Source of the DNA: Rhynchospora pubera
Taxonomy: Eukaryota; Streptophyta; Magnoliopsida; Poales; Cyperaceae
DNA length: 64,000 nucleotides
NCBI GenBank assembly: GCA_028095005.1
Contig: CM051459.1
Span: forward strand, 129,931,657 to 129,995,656
Direction of reading: 5' to 3'
The translations under genes were made by a program, and so were the position numbers. Below, piece by piece: positions 46,101-59,258 of the stretch. The notes under the pieces were generated by a model that saw only the letters and a program-made list of their open reading frames with translations, made no database searches and was not told where the DNA came from. Numbering within the stretch: position 1 is the first letter of the stretch; each line of letters opens with the position of its first letter.

Positions 46101-48186
46101 TTTCCAAGCTCTTAGTCTAAATGAAGGGTTTTAATATGAGTACATAATAGATGTATGTATGATATGCATTACAGGTGCAAACTGTTGCATGGAGTAGGCA
46201 CTCCCCGGAGCTACTTATTAGTGGATCCTTTGATAAATCTGTTGCATTGGTACATACTCTCTCTGGGGTGTTTTCTTGGGGACAAACTTAGATTAAATTG
46301 TTGCACATTCTTAATTTTGAGTTATTGCATAATATGCAGATGGATATGAAGTCATCCAGTGAGAGTGGCAGATGGTCTGTTGATGCTGATGTAGAAAGCA
46401 TTGCGTGGGATCCACATAATGAGCATGCTTTTGTGGTTTGTTGGATGCTTTCTTTCTTGCCTAGATATTTTTGAATTTTGCATGGGTCTGTGTGCATGTG
46501 CGTTTGCTGGTGCCCTTGATGTCTGGTTGATTTGGGTGATTGGGGTGTTTAGTCTAGTTGCCAGTAATATTTTGCACCGGCAAAACAAAGCCTTTCTGAA
46601 GTGCTTTTCTTTTCCAATTATTTATTGTTCTATTGATATTTTCTTGGTTTGTTCTAATCATGTTTTCTAGGTCAGCCTTGAAAATGGCATGGTTCAGTGC
46701 TTTGACAAGCGCTTGGCCTCTTCAGTAGGGGTGTCAATTTGGTACCGTTTCGAACGTTTCCGTTCCGTTCCGTCCGGAGCGGAACGGAAACGGAAGGAAA
46801 ATTGGTTACGTTTTCAAAAACGGAACGGAAACGGAACAGGTGGTATTGCACGTTAATGTTCCGTTTTACCGAAAAATGACTGAAATCAATGGAAAATAGG
46901 CTGAAATCAGTGAAAAATAAGGAACGGAACGGCTAAACGGAACAGTTTCTGTTCCGTTTTACGAAACGGAACGGAAACGGAACGAATTTCATTTCCGCGT
47001 GTTGGAACGGAACGGAAAACGGAACACCCTGTTCCGCTTCCGTCTTTAACGTTTGACACCCCTACTCTTCAGATATGGTTTCTGGTGCAAAGACCATCTT
47101 TACTCTACATGCGCATGAGAAAGCTGTCTCATCCCTCTCTTTTTCTTCTGTGGCACCTAATGTAAGTTGTTCCAGAAATACTATTGCGAAAAAGAAAACC
47201 TGCATTCTGCAGACAACCTAATGTTTTGGATAGTTGCATACTTCCATTCAATGGTAACTTTTGGGATGATCATGAAAAATGCAAATGATCACCGACCTTT
47301 AGGTTATTCTGATTGGAATAGTCATGCACTGATAATTAACACTTAACGTTTAAAATTAAAAGAAAGATATATAGGTTCATAGCTTTTATATGTTGGTTTA
47401 AAGCAATTTTGTGTAATGATAAAATCTGAGGGCAATGTATTCTAAAGTCGCATCTGCAAATAGTCCCTAAAATTATACTATGTATTGGTTGCAGAAAAAT
47501 GTTGACTGCAGGATGAAAATTGTATCTTAAACATATAGTAGTTGTCAATGTTCTTTTTTATCGAGAACAAGCAAATTGGTATGTTTAGTACTGATTTCAG
47601 GATGAAGGTTGCTATTGCAAACTTACCCACACTTTTTTTTATTGGATTGCTAGAATTCATGGTATGGTATGGGGTTAGTTGAGGTGAGATGTCACCAATA
47701 ATGGACTTGATGTTTCTCAATAAGCTGAAGAGAGAGGAAAAGTATTTTCATGTATTGCAAATTTGGATTAGATAATTGAAATACAGAAGTCCAGAAAAAA
47801 GTTGCATCCAATTATATGTTTTCTTTTGACATGAACTTGTTCAACTTGTGCAGTTTCTTGCCACTGGCTCAACAGACAAAATGGTACTTTCTCTATAAAA
47901 TATTTTTTACTTTTGTGAAGATAAGAAAATGGTCAAAAAGTTTTATAGTTTGGTTATTAGTTGAAAAATTCAATGCTTTGATTATTGGATTTGGATCTAA
48001 GGGGTAAAGATGGATAAAAAGTATTAGCAGGAATTATAAGTGCCATCGGCAAATATACCATCCCAGCCATCGCTAAATACAAAGTGAACATATACAGCAA
48101 ATAAAGTGAACATATAGACGATCTAAGTGAACACTTACAAACAAATAAGTGTTGTCATCACTTGTTCAGAAGTTTACATACATATT
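43121..48186 (+). repeat. segmental duplication, downstream unit, part 1 (pairs with 25856-30570)
   Basis: Starts at CTACTCTTATG, corresponding to 25856 (offset 17,265). It continues collinear with the upstream unit to TACATATT at 48179-48186. The only large difference is the MITE with its duplicated target at 46726-47072. Confidence 0.95.
46726..47064. mobile_element. hAT-type MITE inserted in PWP1 copy B exon 12
   Basis: A 339-bp element with perfect 12-bp inverted ends TAGGGGTGTCAA / TTGACACCCCTA and an exact 8-bp target-site duplication CTCTTCAG (46718-46725, 47065-47072). The empty site is visible in copy A at about 29445-29452. The interior consists of repeated GGAACGGAAAC motifs in both orientations. 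Because it is present in only one of two near-identical copies, it inserted after the segmental duplication. Confidence 0.97.
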
Positions 48187-48314
48187 CAACTTATTTTCAT
48201 TGAACTTATTTATTTGTATGTGTTCACTTAGATCGCCTATATGTTCACTTTGTTTGCTGTATATGTTCACTTTATATTTAGCGATGGCAGGGATGGCAAA
48301 AATACATATGGCAC
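48040..48314. mobile_element. Tourist-like foldback MITE, complete
   Basis: 275 bp with long inverted arms (about 105 bp, roughly 90% alike by eye; cores GTGAACATATACAGCAAA and TTTGCTGTATATGTTCAC) beginning GTGCC and ending GGCAC. It is flanked by TAA on both sides (48037-48039, 48315-48317), the typical PIF/Harbinger target. It lies in PWP1 intron 13. Only its left half survives in copy A (30424-30570). Confidence 0.92.
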
Positions 48315-51210
48315 TAATCAATTTCCAAGTATTAGTGCTAGTTTTGGCTTGTGCTATAAAGAAATATCTAAGTTCAATTAAATAATAAACAAGCCAACAG
48401 TGAGATATATTAAGCAAGGACGAGACTAGGATACTAAAGTAAGGCCTTGCTAATTGTCGCTTAGGGGATTTCACTGAGTTCAATTAGCTTTTTTATTGCG
48501 CTGAAAGGTGAACATACTTCATACTTTTTGTGCATTAAAAACAGTGAACATGTTACATAAGGTAAATTACTTCTTTTTGGTCTTTCCGAAACAGATAAAG
48601 CTCTGGGACTTATCAAACAATCAGCCTGCCTGTATTGCATCTCAGAACCCTAAAGCTGTAAGTTTTAAATGCCTTTGTAAAATGAGATCATTGTCCACTG
48701 ACATTAATACATTTCCACTCTACCAATCTAAAGCTAAAAAAAATTTAAATATGACGTATCATGAACTGTCACCTAATTTGTAATGTAATGTTGAATCTCA
48801 AAAAATGAGATTTGTCAAATAAATGCCCAAACTTGCTATCCCCACTCCTTTTTAATTCTGTAGCAGCAATGAAAAGAAAGTGCATCTTTTAAAATAGGAA
48901 CACGTGGATGATTATGTGAGAAACATGGTTTACGCTGTTTGTATCATCGTATGTTTACGTAAGATGCGTGATCATTTCTGTAGCTCACTAACAATTGTTC
49001 TTTTGTTTCCTTTCTATGCTAATATGATATGACAGGGCAAAATTTTTACGATCTCATTTTCTGAAGACAGTCCATTCTTGCTTGCCATAGGAGGCCACAA
49101 GGGTAAATTACAGGTACATGGACAATCTTGGAAAAATTCACCTGCTAGGCTGCTATTTTTTTTTTTCAATAATATAATTAGGGTAATTCTAACGTGGATA
49201 CAAAAAAATTTAGACCGTCCATTTCATATCAATCGAACGGTCGAGACAATATTCTATACTTCCGCACATCTCATCAACTCGGTTTTTTCTCCGTTAAGTT
49301 GAACGGCAAACTTTTTCCGGAAGGGCAAAATTGTCCATCTAGTTTTTTTTCTCTCTTCGCTCCCATTTCCACTGTTCTCTATCTCGACCTTCTCCCCCAA
49401 AATCTCCAATTCCGATTGTCACCGATTTCGACATATCCACCTCCTGCTGTCCCGAATCATCTCCTCTCCTCAGTCTCTTTCCCCCCAACTAGCAACACTC
49501 CCTCCTCCTCTTTCTCCTACTACCAGAAATGAAGATTGAGATGGAGATCGAGGTAGAAATTGAAATATAGAAATAAACGAGCGAGAGACGACAAAGGCAC
49601 ATCATCTCCGTCTGATTCGGAGTTGGAATTCGCCGCCTCTGTCTTCCCTCTTCTGCTCACCTCCGGCTTAAAGTCGGAAAAGGACTCGGGGACAAGGCTT
49701 CATCAATTATGCGTTATTTTCATCTTCTCTTTTACCTTCTATTTTATTTTCATTTTTAATAGAAGCAAGAATGCTATTGTTAGCTAATCTCCTTATACCC
49801 CGGTACCAATTGGTACAAATTGATGATATTTTCTACTACAAGGGCTCTATTTGTTTTTTAGTATGGTCGTTGTTTTTATTTTGCATCTCACATGGTTCTA
49901 TCTAAAATTTTGCTTGCTTTGTTACATTTAATTTGCAAGAACATATAATTTTCATTTATGATAGCGGTAAGCATTTAGGGTTTAGTTGCTTACGACTAGC
50001 AGATGATGAGATTCTGTGATTTGATCACATCTCATATACCTCCGTTCCTTAATATTTACTGCTTAGAATTAGTTTTCATGACACAATTTAGTAGTGTTTG
50101 TGATTTGTGATATTGATACATAGTACTTTGTCTTATTGGGCAAACTTGCCAACTCTTTCGTCAGGTAAATATTGTAGTTTGCTAGTTAATATAACTTATA
50201 TTGGTATGAATTGATATTTTATCCATATTTTGTAGGATGGCGCCGCTGCCTCTGCTGAAGTTATGGACCATGAGGCTAGATATGATATATTTGGTTCACA
50301 AAGAGACTGTGAGGGTTGGCACCTCATGGTTCTAGTAAGAACACAATGTGCATAGTAAATTAACTTTCTCTGAATGATAAAGCAATTGTTTTGTACTGCT
50401 AGTTTTCTCTAGTTTGCTTTCCTTGATGTATAGTTCCGAGAAAAAGATAGATGTGAGGGTTCTTTTGTAAAAACTTCATTTGAATCTGATTATGTTCGCA
50501 ATTAGTAGAAGTCATAGTTTATTACATAGAAACACAGTATGATAAAGAAGATAAAGGGTTTATTACACAGGTCTCTCATTCTTGCTTTCGTCAAATTCTC
50601 TCGGTAATTTGATTGGTTAGATAAGTCTTGGTTAGTAGGTCATACTTTTTTTTCTATATTCTCGTAATAATGTAGAAAATGGAGGTGCTCTTGGTAAAAT
50701 TACAGGAGCCTTGTCAAAAGGTCAACAGAGGTCTACAACCAATTTTGTCAAGTTTATTGTAAAATAGTATGATCAGATGTTTATGTGTAAGTTAGATACC
50801 ATAATATGTGATAAAGGATCACTACTTGCAAACAACTGCTTGTTTTACCTCTCTCAATGTCCTTCTACGTTTGCTATGTTCTGCAGTACAAAATTAGATA
50901 CTTGGGCGTACTTTTGTTAACTAAATTAGTATGGTGTACAAACTTATATACTTGACCCTGAGAAAAATGAATTGTGTTACTAACTAACCTCTTTTATTTC
51001 AGGTTCAAAAATGTATCCATGAGCCTTTTTTTTGAAGCCATTTTATTTTATACTTAATGAATTAAAAGTGTTTGTGATAATCTGGGTTTGTAAAACTTGT
51101 AAATACAAATTATATTTGTGTTATTTGATTTGCGTTTTCTATGCTAGAAGCAGTTACTATATTCATTGACCCTGCATGTGCTTTGGGTTAGCATTTAGCA
51201 AAGAATTAAC

Positions 51211-51251
51211 AATACTGGTACACGCAGGTACCGACACAAAGCAGAAAAACA
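51211..51251 (+). repeat. inverted-repeat partner 1 (with 59560-59602)
   Basis: AATACTGGTACACGCAGGTA and the following CGACACAAAGCAGAAAAACA are repeated in reverse complement at 59560-59602, with a 2-bp indel and a few changes. The pair encloses about 8.4 kb of intron 15. They look like terminal inverted repeats of a large element, but no matching target-site duplication was found. Confidence 0.7.
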
Positions 51252-54200
51252 CATAATAGGAAATCGATAAATCCTCATCTACGGTTGATTCTTTAAATAT
51301 TGACATTTGATTCTTTCACTTTGGGGGAAAATCTTTGTAAGGATTTACACGGTTAATCCTCGTTTAAGGTTTACACGGACGAGTATAGTATTTCCTATTA
51401 ATTAAGCAAAGGACAGATTGGCTACTATTATGGTAAATTTAGGATGACAAGGATGGCTGGATGGGAACTTCCTTTTGCACCGTCCAATAAGACTTGAGGA
51501 GGAATTAAATCCATGCATTCATGTCTCCTTTTTTTTATTTTCTTTCTATTAAATTTTTCCGTGCATTCATGTTGGATACACCATCCAATTGGATCATTTT
51601 TTACCGGTTAGCATGATATTAGATTGGGTATGTGTTCTAATTTTGATGAATCCTACTTCGAGTTGGGTTACGGATTTTGTACTAGTAATCCGTGTATACT
51701 TCAACTCATCCGTTTATCATTATTTACTCCTCTCCACGTGACATTTTCTCATGTTTTTATTTAAAAGATCTCTTCTCTCACGATCTTCTCCTTAGTCATA
51801 CATGTTTTCTATGCTTTTCACAAGACCTCGAAAGTTAAAAAATGTTTCGAATGTGTCTCTAATTTATCTCGAACTAATTTGTAATAACCACAAAATGATT
51901 TATTGTGTATTTTTATTTGATCAAAATTTTAATGTACTAAACTCGTTTGATCCGCTTAACCCGTAAAAATTCGTACATAAAAAAATTGACGGGTTGGTTT
52001 AGGTTACGGGTGGACTAACTAAATTTATTTTCTAACTCGGTACTGTCGGGTTGGGTTCAATTTTTGCAAAAGTTGTACACCCCTACAGAAGACACCTTTC
52101 TCGATAATTTGACGACTATCCAAGATTATTATAATCCAATGAACTGAATTAAAATAATTTTAAATTCTAAAGTTTAGAATTTTATTATTGTAAAATTCTA
52201 AATTTTCTCAACTTAAAATTTTAAAATTTTCAAAATTAGAAATTTTAAAGTTTTCGAAATTAATATTTTCTTAATTTCAGAACTTCAAAATTAAATTTCA
52301 GAAATTAAAATGTTTTCAAAATGTTTAAATTCAAAATTTCAGAATTTTGCGATCTGGTCTATTACTTTTTTTTAAAAATTAAAAAACAAAAGTAACTTCA
52401 TGTGGACTATTCATTTTTATAAACAAAATAATAAAGTAACTTCAACTGAAATTGTAGTAATAATTTGTACAATGATAAACATTATGTCTATAATTACATG
52501 TAGTTTTTGACATATGCAATTTACAACTTCAAGCTTCTTTATATAAGATTATTTTTCTATTATTTTTTTTCTATATGAACTTCGATTATAATCAATATGA
52601 AGGTCATATTCAGCTGCTTGAATCAGCCATTTGAAATTTCAATAATTAAGACTCGAATCGTATTTAATGTCAAATATATTTGACTCAAACATTACTCAAA
52701 TTATTTTATATGGTTTTAAAATCACATTCTATCAACAATATACCTACATAATAATTTTGTTTCATTAACTAACTAAGAAAATACAAGAAAAAAAAATTCA
52801 CTTCCTAACTAAGTGGCAGGCAAGGCATAATCCCTATGTTTTTTTCAAAAAAAAAAAAGCCTTTTTTATATTTTTAATGAAATTACAATAAAAATTGTCT
52901 TCCACATTATATAAATGATGACTAAATCTCATCAAGTTAGGGACACTCCTCTTTCCTGTATCTTATCTGCTCTTGGTGCACCGTACTCCCTGTCACTGCC
53001 TGTGGGTCCCTGCTACCTTCGTTCTTCATCCCTGGCGAACTCCACGTGTATGTTGCCGCTTCACTTAAGAGACTCAATTTCTCCTTTGACCAGAGACATT
53101 TCATTCCTCATCTCCCATGCACCTAGTTTTAGGACTTTGCTTGTTTGTTTATTGAGTATTTTTACTGGTAGCGCCTCATTTCTTCATTCTTTTTTTCTTC
53201 GTTGGACATGAAAGAATTAAAATGCATAGGAGCAATATTAACATTAAAGAACCTCATTACCAGCAACACCAATACGATAAAAAAGATGAAATTTGATGCA
53301 TTTTTCTTTTGTTTTCTCGATACAAATTAGCAAGTAATAGATCATACTTAATAATCCTAAATGATTCCAATTCTCAAAAAAAATTTTACAAAATAGTAAA
53401 ATTACTTTTAAAGCAACGTGCAAGAAACTAATACAGAGCCCTATAAAAGTCATGCCGACAACATAGAAACGTTTGATAAAATTTGAATAATCATATAACA
53501 AGTTTTCTAGCGCTATATGTGTCATATTTATTTATAGTGTTGTAAGTGTTGGAGAAAACATATGTGTCATATTTATTTATAGTTTTAATTATTATAAATT
53601 TCGAATTCGAACATACTCAAAACATCAAAGTTGTAGATCTCTTTCTTAAGTTTCCAACGCAATTTGAATCATCAAAATTGGACATCGTATGAGAAAGATA
53701 CACTTAAAATACGAAACAGTGCGTAGAAAATGCTGACCGCCACTTGGAATGGCGGCCAGGGAAGAAAAAAGTTAAATTTTCAGATCTTGCTGACGTGGCG
53801 TCCAGCGTGGACAGCCCATGTGGCAGGGGCAGACCGCCATTTGAAGTGTCGGTCTGATTTAGGACACTTTAGTAAATATTTGTTCCTGCTGGGACTGCTG
53901 TAGATTTCTCAATTATTTTTAGGATTATTAAGAAAAAAATCCGGGAAATTCAAATCTCCATCTTCTTTCTTCTCCGGTTCTCTTGATCATGCCGCTCTCC
54001 ATTTGAGCATTTTATTATTTCATTTCCAAACTGTCAAGAGTGAATAATTTGTTTGGGGCACTTTCTGGTTGTATTTCTTCATGAAATTTGGTATGTGAGC
54101 TCAGAAAAATATGTAGAATTTGATGGTGACAAAAGTTTCCTGGAGAGACCCTCTGGAGTATTATTTATTTTGTGCAATTTTGAAGTCTTTCTTCCACATG

Positions 54201-54421
54201 TGATGGACTTCTGCATTTTCTTTTGTGTTGCAAATCCACTATAAATTTTCATTTTTCTTGTTGGATTTTTGGGTATTCTTCCAGGATTTTTGTCTTTCAT
54301 TTGATATTTTTCCTCAATTTTGGAACTCCGTGAGCTCTTTTATCAAAATTCCACGACTTTATGACCATATTTTGGGGTTCAACACACAGATGGAATTTTT
54401 TTCTTTTTTATTTAAAAAAAA

Positions 54422-55420
54422 AATAAACAGTCCATTTGAATTTTAAAGTATTTGACTTTTAAATAATGAATGAACAGACTAGCAAAAGTCACTTTGTAAA
54501 AAAAAATTAACTTCAAATGAATTTTCTTTCATTTTTACCAATTTGTTAAAGTTCTAATTTTTTTTCCACAGAAAAATTTTAGCATTCTGACAAGCATGAA
54601 ATTGTCTTTTTATATGATTTTACCATGTGTCAACACGATACGATTTGATACGACTAATGCAACGTCACAACAAGACTTAACACAAAGTTAAATATGATAT
54701 GATTTGATAAACAATCTAGACAAAATTAAAGCCTTAGACTTTTTAAAAATGAATTATTAGACCAGATAAAGTCAACAATCAAGATGGAATTACTTTGATT
54801 TTTTTAATTTAAAAAAGAAAATAAACAGTCCATACGAAATTAAAGTTTTAGACTTTTTAAAAATGAATGAACAAAGTCACTTTGTTATATTTTTTTAAAA
54901 AAAAAGAAAATTAACAATCCAGACATAAATATTTTGGTTTTTTATTTTTTTAAAAAATAAACATTCCAGACGAAATTAAAACTTTATACTTTTAAAAATG
55001 AATGAATAGACCAGCTAAAATCACTTTGTTATTTTTTTTAAAAAAATATACAATCCAGATGGAATTATTTTGGTTTTTTTATTTAAAAAAATAAACAGTC
55101 CAGACGAAATTAAAACTTTAGAATTTGTAAAAATGAATGAATATACCAGCTAAAGTCACTTTGTTATTTAAAATAAAATAAAATAAACAATCCAGATGAA
55201 ATTATTTTGATTTTTTAATTAAAAAATAAATAGTCCAGACGAAATTAAAAAGTTTAGAATTTTTAAAATGAATAAACATACCCGCTAAAGTCACTTTGTT
55301 AAAAAAAATAATAAAGAATTTAGATGGAATTTTTTTGGTTTTTTTAATTTAAAAAAATAAATAGTCTAAACGAAATTAAAGCCTTAGATTTTTTATAAAT
55401 GAATGAACATACTAGCTAAA
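54422..55420 (+). repeat. degenerate tandem array, unit about 130 bp
   Basis: Repeated units contain CAGTCCAGACGAAATTAAA, TTTTTAAAAATGAATGAA, CAGCTAAAGTCACTTTGTTA and CAATCCAGATGGAATTA in fixed order. Units are recognisable from about 54422, 54713, 54824, 54961, 55096, 55212 and 55355, with variable A/T runs. The array resumes at 59259 after the gypsy element, which inserted into a CTAAA inside one unit. Confidence 0.85.
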
Positions 55421-55738
55421 TGATATCTTATATTTATACTGATATTTTGGCCAGACTTTACATCGAAATTGCAACTAAAACCGTGATATTATCTTGTTTT
55501 CTGTTTATTTGGCAAGATTGGATACTGCCGTGGAATTTGACTTGTCTTGTAGGAATTTGGTGGATCACGCATAATCATTGCATAAAATGGTAGATTTAAG
55601 AGAATCAAATAGCTAAATGGAAGCAATAGCATTGTAGAGCTCATTGTAAGCTTTACGGCGATCTTTGAATCACCTCAATCAGAGCCCGAATGAAGAAATT
55701 ATGCTCAAAATACTATTTGTGCGCAATGCTGGCACAGG

Positions 55739-55836
55739 AATTCGGACCGAATTGGCATCAATTCGGACCGAATTGCGTCACAGAAAATTACAGAGAAGCT
55801 AATTCGGACCGAATTGTCTGGAATTCGATCCGAATT
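55739..55836. repeat. array of AATTCGGNCCGAATT palindromes in the gypsy LTR
   Basis: Four copies of the 15-bp palindrome AATTCGGACCGAATT or close variants at 55739, 55760, 55801 and 55822. The same array occurs in the 3' LTR at about 57854-57952, with one further pair near 58881-58908. The spacing is irregular (21, 41, 21 bases). Confidence 0.9.
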
Positions 55837-56147
55837 GCTTTACAGGGAAGGTTTCCAGCTGTATTCCTGAGACGTTTTCTCTTATGGAAAGGCCCCAATT
55901 TCGGCCTAAATCAAGGGAAAACGTTCCCAACCTGTCAAGGGGCCAGAGAGAAGTCGATATGAGGCTTATTCTTGCTTGAGGAAGCGGAATCCACCATTAT
56001 CCATCAGCAGCCACCAATCTTCCACCTCTCAGCACCGTTCCCATGCCGAAAGGCGTGGAATTTCCACCACCTCTCCACCATCACTCGACCATGGCAGCGA
56101 TTTAGGAGCATTTCTAGGCGCGGCAGCATTAGATTCAACCCAACCAC

Positions 56148-57227
56148 GTGTTGCTAGATACCGCTTATGATTAATGAAAATAAATAGCGATTTATTTTTC
56201 ATGGCCAACATAACATAAATCCTCAAAGGGTCACACAAATAAAGTTTTAACCATGGGTGCATTTTATTTATTCGCAGCAGCGAGTACTGCGAAAATATGA
56301 TAAGTTGATTAATTAATTATATACCGTTATGAACCTTTATAATTAATTAATTCAAAGAGATCATATAGAAATAATTTAATGCATAAGCTAATCCCAAAAT
56401 AATTATCAATAGGTTGATAATGAATTTTATTCGACATACTTTAATTTAATTGGTTGAATTAAATTAAAGGCATAGACTTTAATTTGATAAGTCTAATTAA
56501 GTCCAAACGAAAAGCAATTGAGGTGGGCTATTGATAATTGATTAATATACAAATTAAGATTTGTGTAATGGACTCAAAGCCCATATATTTTGGCCGGCCT
56601 AATGGGACGTTTCTTTTTTTGTCAAAATTTGATTAGGCAAAAAAAATAAAAGTGATATAAAAGCCCATATATTTTGGCCGGCCTAATGGGACGTTTCTTT
56701 TTTTGTCAAAATTTGATTAGGCAAAAAAAATAAAAGTGATATAAAAGGAAAGGTGATTTCGGCTGAAAAATCCAACCTAATGTTTATTCACTTTTTCCCA
56801 TTTTTCGTAGCCGCCTCTGTCCATCAAAAAGAAAAGTTTTAGATCTGAAATTTTTCTTTCTCTCCATTGCTTTTCATTAGGATATTCATGTGTTAAATAT
56901 TAGGCACAAATTAAACAGTTAATTTGGTGAAGAAAGACAACAAGGGATTAGTCTTGTTCTTGCTCTTGCTAGCACAAGAGCCTAGAACTTGGTTAAGGCT
57001 TTAGGTGGACTCGAGGCCAACGAGGTGGTGGTGGTGGTGAGCACTCCATCAACTCCTAAGCAAAGGATTCGAACCTTCTAGTTACGATACTAGAAGAGGT
57101 AACCTTCTACACGTCTTGATTTAAATGTTAAACCGTTTGTTTGACTAGATCCGTTATTTGCAATAGTTAAATGCTTATTAAACGTTAATAAGAATTTAAA
57201 ATTGCACAAGGACTTGAGTTCCTAACA
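56148..57227 (+). mobile_element. truncated LTR nested in the gypsy element, related to the 31271 solo LTR
   Basis: Reads like the reverse complement of 31271-32260: GCTAGATACCGCTTATGATT, TAAATCCTCAAAGGGTCACA, GAAAATATGATAAGTTGATT and the terminal TTGAGTTCCTAACA. Its 5' part is missing at the junction with the gypsy 5' LTR (ACCCAACCAC / GTGTTGCTAG). It contains an 84-bp direct duplication (56579-56662 and 56663-56746; GCCCATATATTTTGGCCGGC). No primer binding site follows its end, so it was a solo LTR or the remnant of one. Confidence 0.85.
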
Positions 57228-57520
57228 GAATGAACGGGTGAATAAACTCGGGTTTGCTTTGTGGTTAAATGAATAGAAGCTAGGACCCTTAACCCTCGGT
57301 CAAGGTTTTCTTAGGACCAAGAGCTGCTTGGATGAGACCAAAACAAACTTAGCCCTAGTTTGAGAACCCCAATTGAGCATTTCTAGAAAAGCATGAATCA
57401 AAGTCAATTTGAACTGTGCACTAAATTAAACTCCTAAATCCAATTTCAATTTCGATCGTAAGTCTAAGTCTTGTCAATTCTTCTAAGTTTAGAGTTTTGC
57501 TTGAGGACAAGCAAGTTTTA

Positions 57521-57534
57521 AGTTTGGGGGGATT
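57521..57534 (+). promoter_or_regulatory. polypurine tract of the gypsy element
   Basis: AGTTTGGGGGGATT directly precedes the TGATATC start of the 3' LTR. Confidence 0.75.
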
Positions 57535-59253
57535 TGATATCTCATATTTATACTGATATTTTGGCCAGACTTTACATCGAAATTGCAACTAAAACCGTGA
57601 TATTATCTTGTTTTTCTGTTTATTTGGCAAGATTGGATACTGCCGTGGAATTTGACTTGTCTTGTAGGAATTTGGTGGATCACGCATAATCATTGCATAA
57701 AATGGTAGATTTAAGAGAATCAAATAGCTAAATGGAAGCAATAGCATTGTAGAGCTCATTGTAAGCTTTACGGCGATCTTTGAATCACCTCAATCAGAGC
57801 CCGAATGAAGAAATTATGTTCAAAATACTATTTGTGCGCAATGCTGGCACAGGAATTCGGACCGAATTGGCATCAATTCGGACCGAATTGCGTCACAGAA
57901 AATTACAGAGAAGCTAATTCGGACCGAATTGTCTGGAATTCGGTCTGAATTGCTATACAGGGAAGGTTTCCAGCTGTATTCCTGAGGCGTTTTCTCTTAT
58001 GGAAAGGCCCCAATTTCGGCCTAAATCAAGGGAAAACGTTCCCAACCTGTCAAGGGGCCAGAGAGAAGTCTATATGAGGTTTATTCTTGCTTGAGGAAGG
58101 GAAATCCACCATTATCCATCAGCAGCCACCAATCTTCCACCTCTCAGCACCGTTCCCACGCCGAAAGGCGTGGGATTTCCACCACCTCTCCACCATCACT
58201 CGACCATGGCAGCGATTTGGGAGCAGTTCTAGGCGCGGCAGCGTTAGATTCAACCCAACCACTGCTTCGGACTTGATTAAAATAAGAGTAAACCTGGATA
58301 TTGTTGTATCTCTTCCTTTTCTCTTATTTATTCTTGTCATGGAGTTTGTATATTTTTTTATTAGTATGATAGGTTAGATCTTTGTTGCTTTAGGGATAGA
58401 TACAGCCTAGAATTTGGTTTGCTTGGTTTGCTTGTCTTGTTGATGGACGAAGCTAATTACCTTTGGGAGTTTTATTGATTTGCTCGTGTTTTGTGTTTAT
58501 TATTACTTGTGTTGCTCTGCTTGTGTACGGCCGCACTTGTTTGAGACATCAACTCATTATAATAACTGAACATTTCACTAGTATTTCGAGGTAGGTCAAA
58601 GGCGAAAGTCGACCAATTAATAGCCAAAAGTGAACGTTTCTAGTTAGGAGAAAATCTAAGTTGATACCTCGTAGAAAACCATTGGTAAACTCGAGTAAGT
58701 CCACCGAACAACGAAAGTTAGGGGTGCAATACACTCGATGAGGGTTATTCAACACTAGATCCCAATCCAAATACCGTACCCAATAGGCGAAAGCAGAGGG
58801 TTAGGGAGTTAGGTTTGGCTAGATGGACCTTTGGCTTGAATAAATCAACAAAATAGTAAACCACAACATTTACACAGTGGAATTCGGTCCGAAATTCGGA
58901 CCGAATTAGCAAGGCTGAATACGACAGTGCTAAGTCTTGTGACTCTGTGACCAGATTTAGGTGAAATCGACCCCTAAGGCACTTTTTTCATCATATTTTA
59001 AACCCTTAAAAATCCCAAAAATATTCTTTTAAAATGTTTGGCATCACTTTCATTCTTGCACTTGCATCTTTTTCATTTCACCTTTTAGTTTGTAGCACCA
59101 ATCATTTTCTAAACTTCTATTGTCTAGCTTTAGCGTACAAATAGGATTAGTATTCATCACCATCTCTGTGAGATCGACACCTTTGCTTTACTACGAACGT
59201 CTAGTCGAGTAAACAAGGTTATTTTTGTTTGACCTAGGTTTATACCTCGATCA
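57535..59253 (+). repeat. complete 3' LTR of the gypsy element
   Basis: 1,719 bp with TG...CA ends; its outer edge meets the CTAAA target-site duplication. The first 730 bp match the surviving part of the 5' LTR. Confidence 0.85.
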
Positions 59254-59258
59254 CTAAA

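Larger units (their letters stand above)
55421..59253 (+). mobile_element. Ty3/gypsy-type LTR element, internally deleted with nested LTR
   Basis: Flanked by an exact 5-bp target-site duplication CTAAA (55416-55420, 59254-59258). The 3' LTR at 57535-59253 (1,719 bp) starts TGATATCTC and ends CTCGATCA. The 5' LTR survives only as 55421 to about 56147; the shared part differs from the 3' LTR at roughly 2% of positions. Directly before the 3' LTR is a polypurine tract AGTTTGGGGGGATT, preceded by GCTTGAGGACAAGCAAG, a phrase common at the end of plant gypsy elements. The coding region is gone, and a foreign LTR fragment (56148-57227) sits in the gap. The superfamily is inferred from the 3' internal sequence, as no pol domain remains. 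Confidence 0.85.

Noticed and set aside
49160..49830. Protein gene in the GC-richer part of PWP1 intron 15
   Set aside because: The open stretches (for example 49194-49532) are Ser/Pro-rich by composition with no domain or consistent splice sites; it is more likely leader-like captured DNA.
50236..50345. Considered as the last exon of PWP1 copy B (GATGGCGCCGCTGCC...)
   Set aside because: Its translations do not continue the WD40 blade, whereas 61046-61111 reads VWDTLSDQGVV and ends in a stop at the expected length.
52915..53211. 98-codon open frame starting MMTKSHQ
   Set aside because: Low-complexity Ser/Leu composition, no domain, no splice or promoter context, and it lies inside a repeat-filled intron.
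54422..55420. CRISPR-like array
   Set aside because: Units are long, AT-rich and degenerate with no unique spacers; this is a plant nuclear tandem repeat.
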